Source: Gammaproteobacteria bacterium
Lineage (GTDB): Bacteria; Pseudomonadota; Gammaproteobacteria; Competibacterales; Competibacteraceae
DNA: 7,967 nt
Reading direction: 5' to 3'
Assembly: GCA_020047885.1 (NCBI GenBank)
Contig: JAIFNF010000003.1
Location: forward strand, 1-7,967
Both the position numbers and the translations under genes were made by a program. Position 1 is the stretch's first letter. Every line of letters starts with the position of its first letter. A model generated the notes under the pieces. That model was not told the DNA's origin. It did no database searches and saw only the letters and a program-made list of their open reading frames with translations. Below, piece by piece: positions 1-5,828 of this stretch.

Positions 1-1533
1 GTGGACGGCGATCAGGAACGCGACGTGCCGATTGAAACCCTCCAGGTTGGGGCGCTGATCCGGGTGCGGCCCGGTGAGAAAATTCCCGTGGATGGCGAGA
101 TTGTCAGCGGCCATTCGACCCTTGATGAATCCATGTTGACCGGCGAACCCCTGCCCGTCGCCAAACAGACCGGCGATCCGGTCACCGGCGGCGCGTTGAA
201 CAAGACCGGCAGCGTGGTGTTCCGAGCCACCCGGGTCGGAGCCGATACGATGCTGGCGCAGATCATCGCCAGTGTGCGCCAGGCGCAGAACAGTAAGCCG
301 CCGATTGGCCGATTGGCCGACCAAGTCGCGGCAGTCTTTGTCCCCACGGTACTGATCATTGCCGTTCTGACTGCACTGGCCTGGTTCAATTTCGGTCCCG
401 AACCGCGCACCGGTTATATGCTGGTCACCACCTTGACCGTGCTGATTATCGCCTGTCCCTGCGCCCTCGGTCTGGCCACGCCGATTTCAATTATGGTCGG
501 GGTTGGCAAGGCCGCTGAATACGGCATCCTGATCCGCGATGGCGAGGCACTGCAACGAGTGGGGCAACTCACCACCGTTGTACTCGACAAAACCGGCACG
601 GTTACCACCGGTCGGCCTACGGTGACAAGCATCATCGCCTTGCCTGGCTTCAGCGAGAATGACATTTTCCAGCAGGCCGCCGGATTGGAAGCCGGTTCCG
701 AACATCCATTGGCTCAGGCGATTCTGGATGCGGCCCACGAACGGGGCTTGACCCTGCCGACTGTGGAACGGTTCGAAGCGATTGCCGGGCAGGGCGCGAG
801 CGGGTGGGTGAAGGGTCAGGCGCTACTCGTCGGCAATCGCCGGTTGCTGGAGCAGCAGGGTATCGACGTTACGCCGCTCCAAGCCGACGCGGAACGCCTG
901 GCCGCCACGGGACAAACACCGGTCTTCGTGGCGGTGGACGGGCAAGCCGCCGGTCTCGTGGCGGTCGCTGATCCCATAAAACCGGATTCCGCAGCCGCGA
1001 TTCGCCGACTGTGGGATCTGGGTTTAAACGTGGTGCTGCTGACCGGCGACCATGCCGTCACCGCCCAAGCCATTGCCGCCCAGGTCGGTATTGAAGAGGT
1101 TCATGCCGAAGTGTTGCCAACTGATAAAGCCCGTGTCATCAGTGAATTACAGGCTCGGGGCCAAGTCGTGGGCATGGTCGGCGATGGCATTAACGACGCC
1201 CCGGCGCTAGCGCAGGCCGATGTTGGGCTGGCGATGGGCGGGGGCACCGATGTGGCGATTGAAAGCGCTGGCATTACCTTGGTGCGTGGCTCCCTGCAGG
1301 GCGTTGCCGATGCGATTGCGCTGTCGCGGGCGACCGTGGCCAATATCCGGCAGAATCTGTTCGGCGCTTTCATTTACAATACGCTCGGCATTCCACTGGC
1401 GGCTGGCGTGCTTTACCCCATGACCGGACTGCTGTTGAACCCGATGCTGGCCGGTGCCGCCATGGCGCTGTCCTCGTTTACCGTGGTCAGCAACGCTAAT
1501 CGGTTGCGGCGATTTCAATCTGACAGGAAATAG
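1..1533 (+). CDS. copA: Cu(+)-exporting P1B-type ATPase CopA, 5'-truncated
   Basis: Inner-membrane pump that uses ATP to export Cu(I) from the cytoplasm. The visible 510 residues start inside the actuator domain, so the N-terminal metal-binding domain(s) and first membrane helices lie outside the window; the GTG at base 1 is only the window edge. Seen in order: TGEP (residues 47-50, actuator), a membrane pair around 111-128 and 140-165 with the metal-binding CPC (152-154), DKTGT with phosphorylated Asp196, the SEHP nucleotide-binding motif (His235-Pro236), GQGASG (263-268), TGD (348-350) and GDGINDAP (394-401). The last two helices carry Tyr459-Asn460 and MALSS (488-492). CPC plus YN plus MxxSS is the signature of the P1B-1 Cu(+)/Ag(+) subgroup, which argues against Zn/Cd or Co transporters. 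The gene ends at a TAG (1531-1533) and is followed by 170 bp before the next start. Copper versus silver cannot be separated by sequence alone. Confidence 0.96.
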   Translation: MDGDQERDVPIETLQVGALIRVRPGEKIPVDGEIVSGHSTLDESMLTGEPLPVAKQTGDPVTGGALNKTGSVVFRATRVGADTMLAQIIASVRQAQNSKPPIGRLADQVAAVFVPTVLIIAVLTALAWFNFGPEPRTGYMLVTTLTVLIIACPCALGLATPISIMVGVGKAAEYGILIRDGEALQRVGQLTTVVLDKTGTVTTGRPTVTSIIALPGFSENDIFQQAAGLEAGSEHPLAQAILDAAHERGLTLPTVERFEAIAGQGASGWVKGQALLVGNRRLLEQQGIDVTPLQADAERLAATGQTPVFVAVDGQAAGLVAVADPIKPDSAAAIRRLWDLGLNVVLLTGDHAVTAQAIAAQVGIEEVHAEVLPTDKARVISELQARGQVVGMVGDGINDAPALAQADVGLAMGGGTDVAIESAGITLVRGSLQGVADAIALSRATVANIRQNLFGAFIYNTLGIPLAAGVLYPMTGLLLNPMLAGAAMALSSFTVVSNANRLRRFQSDRK

Positions 1534-1703
1534 CCAATACGGGTTTATAGCTTGTATGATAATCAATGACCGGGTGTGGTGATTGGGAGCGAGCTTTGTT
1601 CAATCTTCAGCCAGTTTCTGCTGATGTGAAGTTCAGTAGACTCTCGCCGCCACTTTCAGTTAATGCGCTGATCATCTCTCTTGAAAACCTTGACGGAGTC
1701 CTC

Positions 1704-2111
1704 ATGAAAAAATTATCTCTTTCTCGTGCTGTGCTGATCGCTTCAGCCCTCATGCTCGCGCCCCTCGGTGCCCAGGCACAATCAGCAGCAGCGGTCCCAG
1801 TCACGGTACCTGCGCCTGCTACCTCTTTTGACATGAACCGGGTGTTGATTGTTACTACGGGGGTCATCGGTGGCGCTATCGTCGCCGGTGCCGTCACCAG
1901 CGGCGCGATCATTCCACTCTATTACTGGGCGACCGGTGGTACGGCAGCCGCTGAGATGGGAATGGGAATGGGAATGGGAATGGGAATGGGAGCCGGTGCC
2001 GGTGCTGCCATGGAAAACGGCGCGGGCTGGTGGGCGTTCAGGAATGTCATGGCGACCCTGGGCGCGGTGGGCGGCGGATTCTATGCTGACTCCGTGTACC
2101 AGAATCAATAA
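1704..2111 (+). CDS. Small exported Gly/Ala-rich protein with Met-Gly repeat, unknown function
   Basis: A 135-residue protein of unrecognised family. ATG 1704 is chosen because GGAG (1695-1698) sits 5 nt upstream and the product then begins with a classic Sec signal peptide: Lys2-Lys3, a hydrophobic core, and a likely cleavage after Ala-Gln-Ala (residue 25). A Pro/Val/Ala-rich linker (26-41) leads to a long glycine-rich hydrophobic stretch (about 46-75), probably a membrane segment. Then come six exact Met-Gly pairs (85-96), Ala-Gly pairs, and a second Gly-rich segment (about 108-128) with a glycine-zipper-like GAVGGGFYADS. There are no cysteines or histidines. It lies downstream of copA on the same strand, but 170 bp away, so cotranscription is uncertain. 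Met-rich envelope proteins sometimes bind Cu(I), and the position makes that tempting, but an ordinary small glycine-zipper membrane protein is equally possible. Coding status is well supported by the start signal and signal peptide; function is not. Confidence 0.8.
   Translation: MKKLSLSRAVLIASALMLAPLGAQAQSAAAVPVTVPAPATSFDMNRVLIVTTGVIGGAIVAGAVTSGAIIPLYYWATGGTAAAEMGMGMGMGMGMGAGAGAAMENGAGWWAFRNVMATLGAVGGGFYADSVYQNQ
1956..1991 (+). repeat. Six perfect tandem copies of ATGGGA inside a coding region
   Basis: Six uninterrupted 6-bp units encode (Met-Gly)x6 in the exported protein at 1704-2111. Because the unit is two codons, slipped-strand gain or loss would change protein length without shifting frame. 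Confidence 0.95.
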
Positions 2112-2119
2112 CTTTTAGC

Positions 2120-2184
2120 CAACCTGCTATCGAAACACGGCAACAGGTGCTACCGGAATGTTGTCCGAAATCGATAGCGGGTTG
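2120..2184. repeat. 65-nt imperfect palindrome in the spacer between two genes
   Basis: The outer arms 2120-2133 and 2171-2184 pair over 14 bp, with one position that is a mismatch in DNA but G-U in RNA (2125/2179). After a small internal loop (2134-2137 against 2168-2170), an inner stem continues: 2138-2140 with 2165-2167 and 2141-2145 with 2159-2163, with base 2164 bulged. A GGT/ACC mini-stem caps the apex. No T-run follows on the plus strand, so it is a poor intrinsic terminator. It begins 9 nt after the upstream stop codon. It could be a solo REP-like or miniature mobile element, an mRNA 3'-end structure, or a small structured RNA. Confidence 0.7.
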
Positions 2185-2251
2185 ATTCAGTACGCCATCA
2201 AGAACTGCTGAAGTCGCTAAAATTACGCTTCAACATTGCGATTCTCGCTAC

Positions 2252-2260
2252 TGGCATAAT
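2252..2260 (+). promoter_or_regulatory. Candidate extended -10 promoter for the duplicated-domain gene
   Basis: TGG-CATAAT matches the extended -10 form TGn-TATAAT, with one difference in the hexamer. No good -35 lies at 16-18 bp, as is allowed for extended -10 promoters. Transcription would start near 2267, which would leave the TTG at 2265 outside the message and leave a leader of about 45 nt before GTG 2313. Confidence 0.4.
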
Positions 2261-2312
2261 AAACTTGCCAATTGACCTGTTCCTGCTAATCCCCTATTCA
2301 GGAGTTTCATCG

Positions 2313-2711
2313 GTGGAGATGAAGAATATCGAACATCTGCTCCAGTCATTTCGGGACGACCTGCCCGAGAGCAGCCGAACCGCAGCAGCGATTGACCGTG
2401 GCGCTGGTTTGGAGGAGATTTCCGAGTTGGCCGAGGCTGAAGGTTTTCACAAATTTGCCTCGGTGCTGTTTGAAGCCGAGCAGGAAGCCTTGCGCACCGA
2501 CTCGGAGACCGTGGAAGACGCCGCGACCGGCACTGAAGCGTTCATTCGAGAGGCGCGCAAGGATTTGCCTGATGGCAGCCGAACCGCCGACGCCATTGAC
2601 CGCAAGGCCTCATGGGAAGAGATTTCCGAACTGGCTGAGGAAGAAGGCTTGCACCAGATGGCCTCGGTGCTGTTCGAAGCCGAACAAGAGCAGTTGCGCC
2701 CGACGGCTTAA
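2313..2711 (+). CDS. Small acidic protein with two copies of one domain, unknown function
   Basis: A 132-residue, very acidic, probably cytoplasmic protein with no signal peptide, membrane segment or cysteine. GTG 2313 is preferred because AGGAG (2300-2304) lies 8 nt upstream. ATG 2319, two codons further in, has its nearest purine block directly abutting it, and the TTG at 2265 falls at the predicted transcription start. The body is a direct duplication with a 68-residue period. Residues 16-61 and 84-129 align without gaps, 35 of 46 identical, each running from a DLP...SRT...AIDR segment through EEISELAE to ASVLFEAEQE and probably forming three helices. The spacer between copies (62-83) is not conserved. 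The xEEISELAExEG core faintly recalls Nif11-type leader domains (small helical domains in peptide precursors), but there is no Gly-Gly leader end or core peptide, so I do not assign that family. Transcription probably ends at the hairpin at 2786-2817. Confidence 0.8.
   Translation: MEMKNIEHLLQSFRDDLPESSRTAAAIDRGAGLEEISELAEAEGFHKFASVLFEAEQEALRTDSETVEDAATGTEAFIREARKDLPDGSRTADAIDRKASWEEISELAEEEGLHQMASVLFEAEQEQLRPTA
2358..2495 (+). repeat. Copy 1 of an in-gene duplicated domain
   Basis: First of two ungapped 138-bp units (46 residues) in the gene at 2313-2711. The partner at 2562-2699 starts 204 bp downstream. The two copies share 35 of 46 residues, the best-kept parts being the AIDR, EEISELAE and ASVLFEAEQE blocks. 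Confidence 0.9.
2562..2699 (+). repeat. Copy 2 of an in-gene duplicated domain
   Basis: Second unit of the duplication. Compared with copy 1 it has Trp in place of Leu after the AIDR block and more charged residues, and it ends just before the final Pro-Thr-Ala of the protein. Confidence 0.9.
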
Positions 2712-2785
2712 GCGCCCGGTGCTGATTGACCGTGAATCTTCATTCCGGCCGTTATCGGATTTCTGCGCAGTTTTGCTGATTCCCG

Positions 2786-2817
2786 TTCCCACGCCCACCG
2801 CGTGGGAATCTGTTTTT
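2786..2817 (+). terminator. Hairpin with T-run; REP-like TTCCCACGC palindrome acting as terminator
   Basis: The perfect 9-bp stem TTCCCACGC (2786-2794) / GCGTGGGAA (2800-2808) closes a 5-nt loop and is followed by TCTG and five T's (2813-2817). That is a good intrinsic terminator for the gene ending at 2711. An alternative pairing, GATTCCC (2778-2784) with GGGAATC (2804-2810), competes with it. From memory, the TTCCCACGC...GCGTGGGAA core resembles a REP-type palindrome that is dispersed in many environmental proteobacteria, so it may be a repeat recruited as a terminator. Confidence 0.75.
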
Positions 2818-2842
2818 GGATGTCTTAATATTTGGACATAGT

Positions 2843-3442
2843 ATGAAACGTCTTGTGAAAGTTCTGCTGGCAAGTCCGGGCGCCGCTGCCTCACTGGCGC
2901 TCTTTACCCGCGAAATCTGGGCGAATCCACGGGCGATGGGCGCGGCTTGCCCCAGTATGCCCGCATTGGCCAGCCGAATGGCCGCCCGGGTGCCGCTGGA
3001 TCGAGAGGGATTGGTGGTGGAACTAGGGGGAGGAACCGGCGCGGTGACTGCCGCCCTGCTCAAGCGCGGCATTCCGGCCTGGAAACTGGTGGTGATAGAG
3101 CGTTCGCCGACCCTGGCACATCACCTGCGGCAACGCTTTCCGCAACTGCGCATTATTCAGGGCGACGCGGCGCAGCTTGAACATCTGCTGGGCCATGACC
3201 GACCCCGCGGGGTTGGCAGCATTGTGTCCAGCCTGCCGTTGCGCTCGCTGCATCCTTCGGTGACCCGCGCCATCAGTCGCCAGTTTGAAGTTCTACTGGA
3301 ACCAGGCGGACTATTGATCCAGTACACCTACGATTTGCGTGGCACTCAATCCCGGCTGTTGCCCCATTTTCGCCGGCTGTTCAGCCGAATCGTGTGGGGC
3401 AACTTGCCGCCGGCGCGGGTGGAAGTCTTCGAGCGGGAATAG
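2843..3442 (+). CDS. SAM-dependent methyltransferase, phospholipid N-methyltransferase type
   Basis: A 199-residue class I methyltransferase resembling the PmtA / COG3963 group, whose characterised members methylate phosphatidylethanolamine toward phosphatidylcholine using S-adenosylmethionine. Seen: a hydrophobic, basic N-terminus (about 1-40, with the family-like pattern of aromatic, Asn-Pro-Arg, then a Pro-Ser/Met-rich helix); SAM motif I VVELGGGTGAVT at about 58-69; the motif II acidic residue in VVIERSP (about 83-89); a GDA at about 107-109; an IVSSLPLRSLHP block at about 125-136, typical of this group where other enzymes have a DPPY-like motif; and a LLEPGGLLIQYTY strand near 151-163. 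ATG 2843 is used because an upstream TTG (2816) would start inside the terminator T-run; the ribosome site is weak (GGA at 2834-2836). No synthase or second methyltransferase sits beside it, so the substrate is inferred from the family. A KsgA-like rRNA dimethylase is less likely given the length and the missing NLPY motif. Confidence 0.85.
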   Translation: MKRLVKVLLASPGAAASLALFTREIWANPRAMGAACPSMPALASRMAARVPLDREGLVVELGGGTGAVTAALLKRGIPAWKLVVIERSPTLAHHLRQRFPQLRIIQGDAAQLEHLLGHDRPRGVGSIVSSLPLRSLHPSVTRAISRQFEVLLEPGGLLIQYTYDLRGTQSRLLPHFRRLFSRIVWGNLPPARVEVFERE

Positions 3443-3477
3443 GTTAAACTGGAAAAGCAGTTAAACCTTTTGGTTTT
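3442..3477 (+). terminator. Probable intrinsic terminator after the methyltransferase
   Basis: Arms GGTTAAACT (3442-3450) and AGTTAAACC (3459-3467) pair over 9 positions with one central A-A mismatch and an 8-nt loop, followed by TTTTGGTTTT (3468-3477). The first base overlaps the TAG stop. It lies between convergent genes and has a T-run only in the plus direction. Confidence 0.6.
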
Positions 3478-3480
3478 CAG

Positions 3481-3496
3481 CTATTCAGCTATTCAG
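3481..3496. repeat. Tandem duplication of CTATTCAG at the 3' end of the cyclase gene
   Basis: Two exact adjacent 8-bp copies (3481-3488, 3489-3496), with a degenerate third (TGATTCAA) following. The second copy supplies the stop codon of the minus-strand cyclase (complement of 3493-3495). Confidence 0.7.
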
Positions 3497-4791
3497 TGAT
3501 TCAACAAATGAACGCTGAAAAGTTCTGCTTTGCCTTTCAATTTCAATGCATCATGGAAGGAAAATTTTGCTTGCAGGTTTAAGGGAAGACTTTTGAAAAC
3601 AGCATCGCTGACATACAGGTTATCCGGTGGACAGGCCGCACAAATCCGCGCCCCGGTATTGATCGTATCGCCAATCGCGGTGTAGTCCCGTCGGGTTTTC
3701 GTCCCTAACGAACCGACAACGGCTTCTCCGGAATGAATGCCGATCCCGACAAACTGATTGACGTTTGGATTTTGGTCGATGGCTTCGAGAATGTTAATGG
3801 CCGCCTGAACAGCATTAGCTTCCTGGCCTACCGTAAATATTGCCATAATTTCATCCCCAACGAATTTATCAATGACGCCGCCCTGTTGGTGGATAATATC
3901 GGCCTGAATCTCGAAAATCCCATTCAGAATCTCGACAACCTGCTCTGGCTCAGTGGATTCCGAATAAGCCGTAAAGCCTCTAATATCCGAGAAAAAAACA
4001 ACTAGCGGTTGTCGCTCCCCGCGAAACAGTTCTTTACTTTCGGAAACCGCTTGATAAATCGCCGCTACTGCGGATTGTGACAAATATTTTTCCATATTTC
4101 GGCGGATTGACACCAGAAGACGGGTATGATCCGCAATGATCCGGTCGGCGCGGGCGACAATCAGGAACAGGACAAAGTTGAAGCCGAGAAATACCAGCGT
4201 TGGCAAGGCAATCGCTTGTTGCAAAGCCACCTGAACCTGACGGTCAAAACGCGATACGTCTTCGTAAATTTCGAGTATTGCCATAACGTTATCGGTAGCC
4301 GGTTGCCGAATGGGCAGATAAGCTTCCATGAATCGCCGCCCATCTTTCTCGACTTCAATCTCACTATGAATTTCGCCACGAGAGGCCGCGATAAAACCCG
4401 GTTGATAGCGCGATGCATATAAAAATCCCTCATTGTCCGGGGTCGTATGGTCGTAAAGTGTCAAACCATCTACTCTGAATAATTTCACTTTCTTAAGATC
4501 AAATACTACGGCAGTCAATGCAATTTTCTTTCGGAACTCGGCAATCTCTTTTGGGGAATTAAGCCCTATTTGATGCACTTTCAGGAAATCATGTTCAATA
4601 CCCATAAAAAGACTCCGCGCCTTATCCGAAACATTATGGGCGTATTCATCATATAAAGCTTGTCGTTCTGCATTAATAAAAAGCATAAAGAGGAGAATAT
4701 AAAATAATATAGAACCCACACCACCATACACAAAGTAATAACGCTTTAATGGAAAGTGACGATCTTCTTTTATACGCAGCGAGTCGTTCAT
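3493..4791 (-). CDS. Membrane-anchored class III adenylate cyclase
   Basis: A 432-residue enzyme that makes cAMP from ATP. Layout: cytoplasmic N-tail, TM1 (about 21-39), a periplasmic sensor-like region of about 155 residues with no family I recognise, TM2 (about 196-214), a linker holding NMEKYLSQSAV, and a C-terminal cyclase domain (about 262-432). Catalytic residues are all present: metal Asp269 in FFSDIRGFT and Asp313 in FVGDEIMAIF; substrate-selecting Lys309 and Thr371 (the K/T pair of bacterial adenylate cyclases, arguing against guanylate); transition-state Asn378 and Arg382 in GDTINTGAR. ATG 4791 is chosen because GAG lies 6 nt upstream; TTG 4824 would sit almost at the predicted transcription start. 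The gene is visibly richer in A/T than its neighbours, most strongly in its first third, which hints at separate ancestry or transfer. It stands as a single gene with its own promoter and converges on the methyltransferase gene. The signal sensed is unknown. Confidence 0.93.
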   Translation of the reverse strand: MNDSLRIKEDRHFPLKRYYFVYGGVGSILFYILLFMLFINAERQALYDEYAHNVSDKARSLFMGIEHDFLKVHQIGLNSPKEIAEFRKKIALTAVVFDLKKVKLFRVDGLTLYDHTTPDNEGFLYASRYQPGFIAASRGEIHSEIEVEKDGRRFMEAYLPIRQPATDNVMAILEIYEDVSRFDRQVQVALQQAIALPTLVFLGFNFVLFLIVARADRIIADHTRLLVSIRRNMEKYLSQSAVAAIYQAVSESKELFRGERQPLVVFFSDIRGFTAYSESTEPEQVVEILNGIFEIQADIIHQQGGVIDKFVGDEIMAIFTVGQEANAVQAAINILEAIDQNPNVNQFVGIGIHSGEAVVGSLGTKTRRDYTAIGDTINTGARICAACPPDNLYVSDAVFKSLPLNLQAKFSFHDALKLKGKAELFSVHLLNH

Positions 4792-4811
4792 ATTATACTC
4801 AATAAATAGCA

Positions 4812-4836
4812 AATGGGCGCTCAACTAGCGCCCATT
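4812..4836 (-). promoter_or_regulatory. Perfect hairpin between the cytochrome b561 and cyclase genes: terminator or operator
   Basis: Arms AATGGGCGCT (4812-4821) and AGCGCCCATT (4827-4836) are perfectly complementary over 10 bp with a 5-nt loop. Read on the minus strand, the hairpin is followed by a T-rich but interrupted tract, so it could be a weak terminator for the cytochrome gene. It also overlaps the -10 element and the predicted start of the cyclase transcript, so an operator or a 5'-leader hairpin is equally plausible. Confidence 0.6.
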
Positions 4837-4842
4837 ATAACA
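4834..4842 (-). promoter_or_regulatory. Extended -10 promoter of the adenylate cyclase gene
   Basis: Read on the minus strand, the sequence is TGT-TATAAT: a perfect -10 hexamer preceded by the TGn extension. No convincing -35 is seen. Transcription would begin near 4826-4827, giving a leader of about 35 nt before ATG 4791. Confidence 0.6.
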
Positions 4843-4870
4843 ACGAAATCAGTATCCGCAGTCTGGCTCA

Positions 4871-5425
4871 TCAGCCCGAGGGTTTCAGCCTAGAACGAAC
4901 CTTGACGCCAGTCCACATGGCCTTGATCAGATTCGTGCGTTCCAGATAGCTCATAATAATCGCCGCCAGCGCATGAAGCCCGGCGCAGAGCATCAGTAGG
5001 GAACCCAACACCTCATGCAATTCCTGCAGCCACTCTTCACCCCAAAAGGCGTCCGTTGTCTGCATGAAGCCGGTAACGCCCAGTGCCAGCACGAGCGCCA
5101 TTAGCGCAAACATCATTAACGCGCCGACCGGATTATGTCCAGGGTAATCATCCGGTTGATGGGTCAGCAGGTTGTGCACATGTTGCCTGAGTCGCGTGGG
5201 CGTCGGAAAGAAATCGCTAAACCGCGCGTATCGGGAACCCACGAAGCCCCAAAAAATGCGCGCCACGATCAACGCACTCGCGGTATAACCGAGCCATTGG
5301 TGAATCGTTTCGCCATCATCGATCACGAAGTAGTTGAGCAATACACAAGTGACCAGGCTCCAGTGAAAGATGCGGACAAACGGATCCCAGACGCGCACCG
5401 CCTCGGCAGGATGAAGTTCATTCAT
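4871..5425 (-). CDS. Cytochrome b561-family membrane cytochrome
   Basis: An inner-membrane b-type cytochrome of the COG3658 / PF01292 group, passing electrons between the quinone pool and a periplasmic or membrane partner. Four hydrophobic helices are visible. Probable haem-ligand histidines (numbering from ATG 5425) are His21 in VRIFHW, His42 in IHQWLGY, and His137 and His151 in the last helix region (HEVLGSLLMLCAGLH). The family marks WDPFVRIFHW at the N-terminus and GHNPVGALM before the third helix are clear. The 184-residue length is typical. ATG 5425 is preferred because GGTGA (complement of 5434-5438) lies 8 nt upstream; GTG 5437, four codons earlier, is possible but has no visible ribosome site. 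It lies downstream of the PepSY gene on the same strand with a hairpin between them; the two are probably cotranscribed and may act as a redox pair. The physiological electron donor cannot be read from sequence. Confidence 0.9.
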   Translation of the reverse strand: MNELHPAEAVRVWDPFVRIFHWSLVTCVLLNYFVIDDGETIHQWLGYTASALIVARIFWGFVGSRYARFSDFFPTPTRLRQHVHNLLTHQPDDYPGHNPVGALMMFALMALVLALGVTGFMQTTDAFWGEEWLQELHEVLGSLLMLCAGLHALAAIIMSYLERTNLIKAMWTGVKVRSRLKPSG

Positions 5426-5448
5426 AAGGGTTGTCACCGTCGTCGTAA

Positions 5449-5482
5449 GGACGAGTCGAGTCCATCAGCAACTCGACTCGCC
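5449..5482 (-). promoter_or_regulatory. Intercistronic hairpin between the PepSY and cytochrome b561 genes
   Basis: CGAGTCGAGT (5452-5461) and ACTCGACTCG (5471-5480) form a perfect 10-bp stem with a 9-nt loop. It extends by two G-C pairs past a bulged A at 5451. No T-run follows in the minus direction, so it is unlikely to be a full terminator. It may protect the upstream message end or set the ratio of the two products. Confidence 0.6.
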
Positions 5483-5503
5483 GGGCGCTGAATGACGCCG
5501 AAA

Positions 5504-5761
5504 TTATTTGGTTTCCAGCACCGCGGCAGTCGCCGGATCAAAGTAGATTTCGACCTTTTTACCGGCCTTGTCAAAGCCGTAAATCTCGTAGCACTGACCC
5601 TTGCTGACCTTGAAGGTCTTGATCTGATAGCCTTGGGCTTCGACCTTAGCCTTGAAGTCGGCTTCCTTCATCCATTTTTCCTGGGGTACGTTGCAGGTAG
5701 GACCGGCAAAAACGCTGGTTGTAGAAAGGGTGAGGATCATCGCGGCGAGCAGTTTGTGCAT
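5504..5761 (-). CDS. Secreted PepSY-domain protein
   Basis: An 85-residue exported protein. ATG 5761 has GGAG (complement of 5768-5771) 6 nt upstream and opens a clear Sec signal peptide (residues 1-19, cleavage likely after VFA, before Gly20-Pro-Thr-Cys). A TTG four codons earlier overlaps the ribosome site and is rejected. The mature part is one PepSY-like unit (PF13670 type): a helix rich in Lys/Glu (about 28-42), then GYQIKTFKVSKGQCYEIYG and a beta strand ending EIYFDPATA. Cys23 and Cys57 are the only cysteines and probably form a disulphide in the periplasm. Small PepSY proteins are commonly encoded beside cytochrome b561 genes, as here, suggesting a periplasmic partner or inhibitor-like role for the cytochrome. 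The biochemical role is not established from sequence. A PmrA-like site lies upstream. Confidence 0.88.
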   Translation of the reverse strand: MHKLLAAMILTLSTTSVFAGPTCNVPQEKWMKEADFKAKVEAQGYQIKTFKVSKGQCYEIYGFDKAGKKVEIYFDPATAAVLETK

Positions 5762-5828
5762 GGTGAACTCCAAAGGTTGGGATTAAGCGTCCCGGCTGAG
5801 ACGATAAAGAGTATTTAATCAGCTCAAT

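Noticed and set aside
1..3. GTG at the first base as the start of a short ATPase
   Set aside because: It falls inside the actuator domain of CopA. Membrane helices and the metal-binding domain that must precede it are missing, so this is a window edge.
1532..1563. Promoter upstream of the Met-Gly protein (TATGAT at 1555-1560)
   Set aside because: The hexamer is plausible, but no -35 is found at 16-18 bp and the TGn extension is off by one base.
1566..1703. N-terminal extension of the Met-Gly protein back to an ATG at 1566
   Set aside because: ATG 1704 has a good ribosome site and begins a typical signal peptide; the upstream extension is unlike a protein N-terminus.
1782..2108. Minus-strand reading frame with a Ser-His repeat
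   Set aside because: It is the complement of the ATGGGA repeat in a well-supported plus-strand gene, has no ribosome site, and its repeat is a by-product of the microsatellite.
2313..2711. Nif11-type peptide precursor assignment for the duplicated-domain protein
   Set aside because: Only the short helical core looks similar. There is no Gly-Gly cleavage motif, core peptide, or modification enzyme nearby.
2816..2842. TTG 2816 as the start of the methyltransferase
   Set aside because: It lies within the T-run of the upstream terminator and has no ribosome site; ATG 2843 gives the expected family N-terminus.
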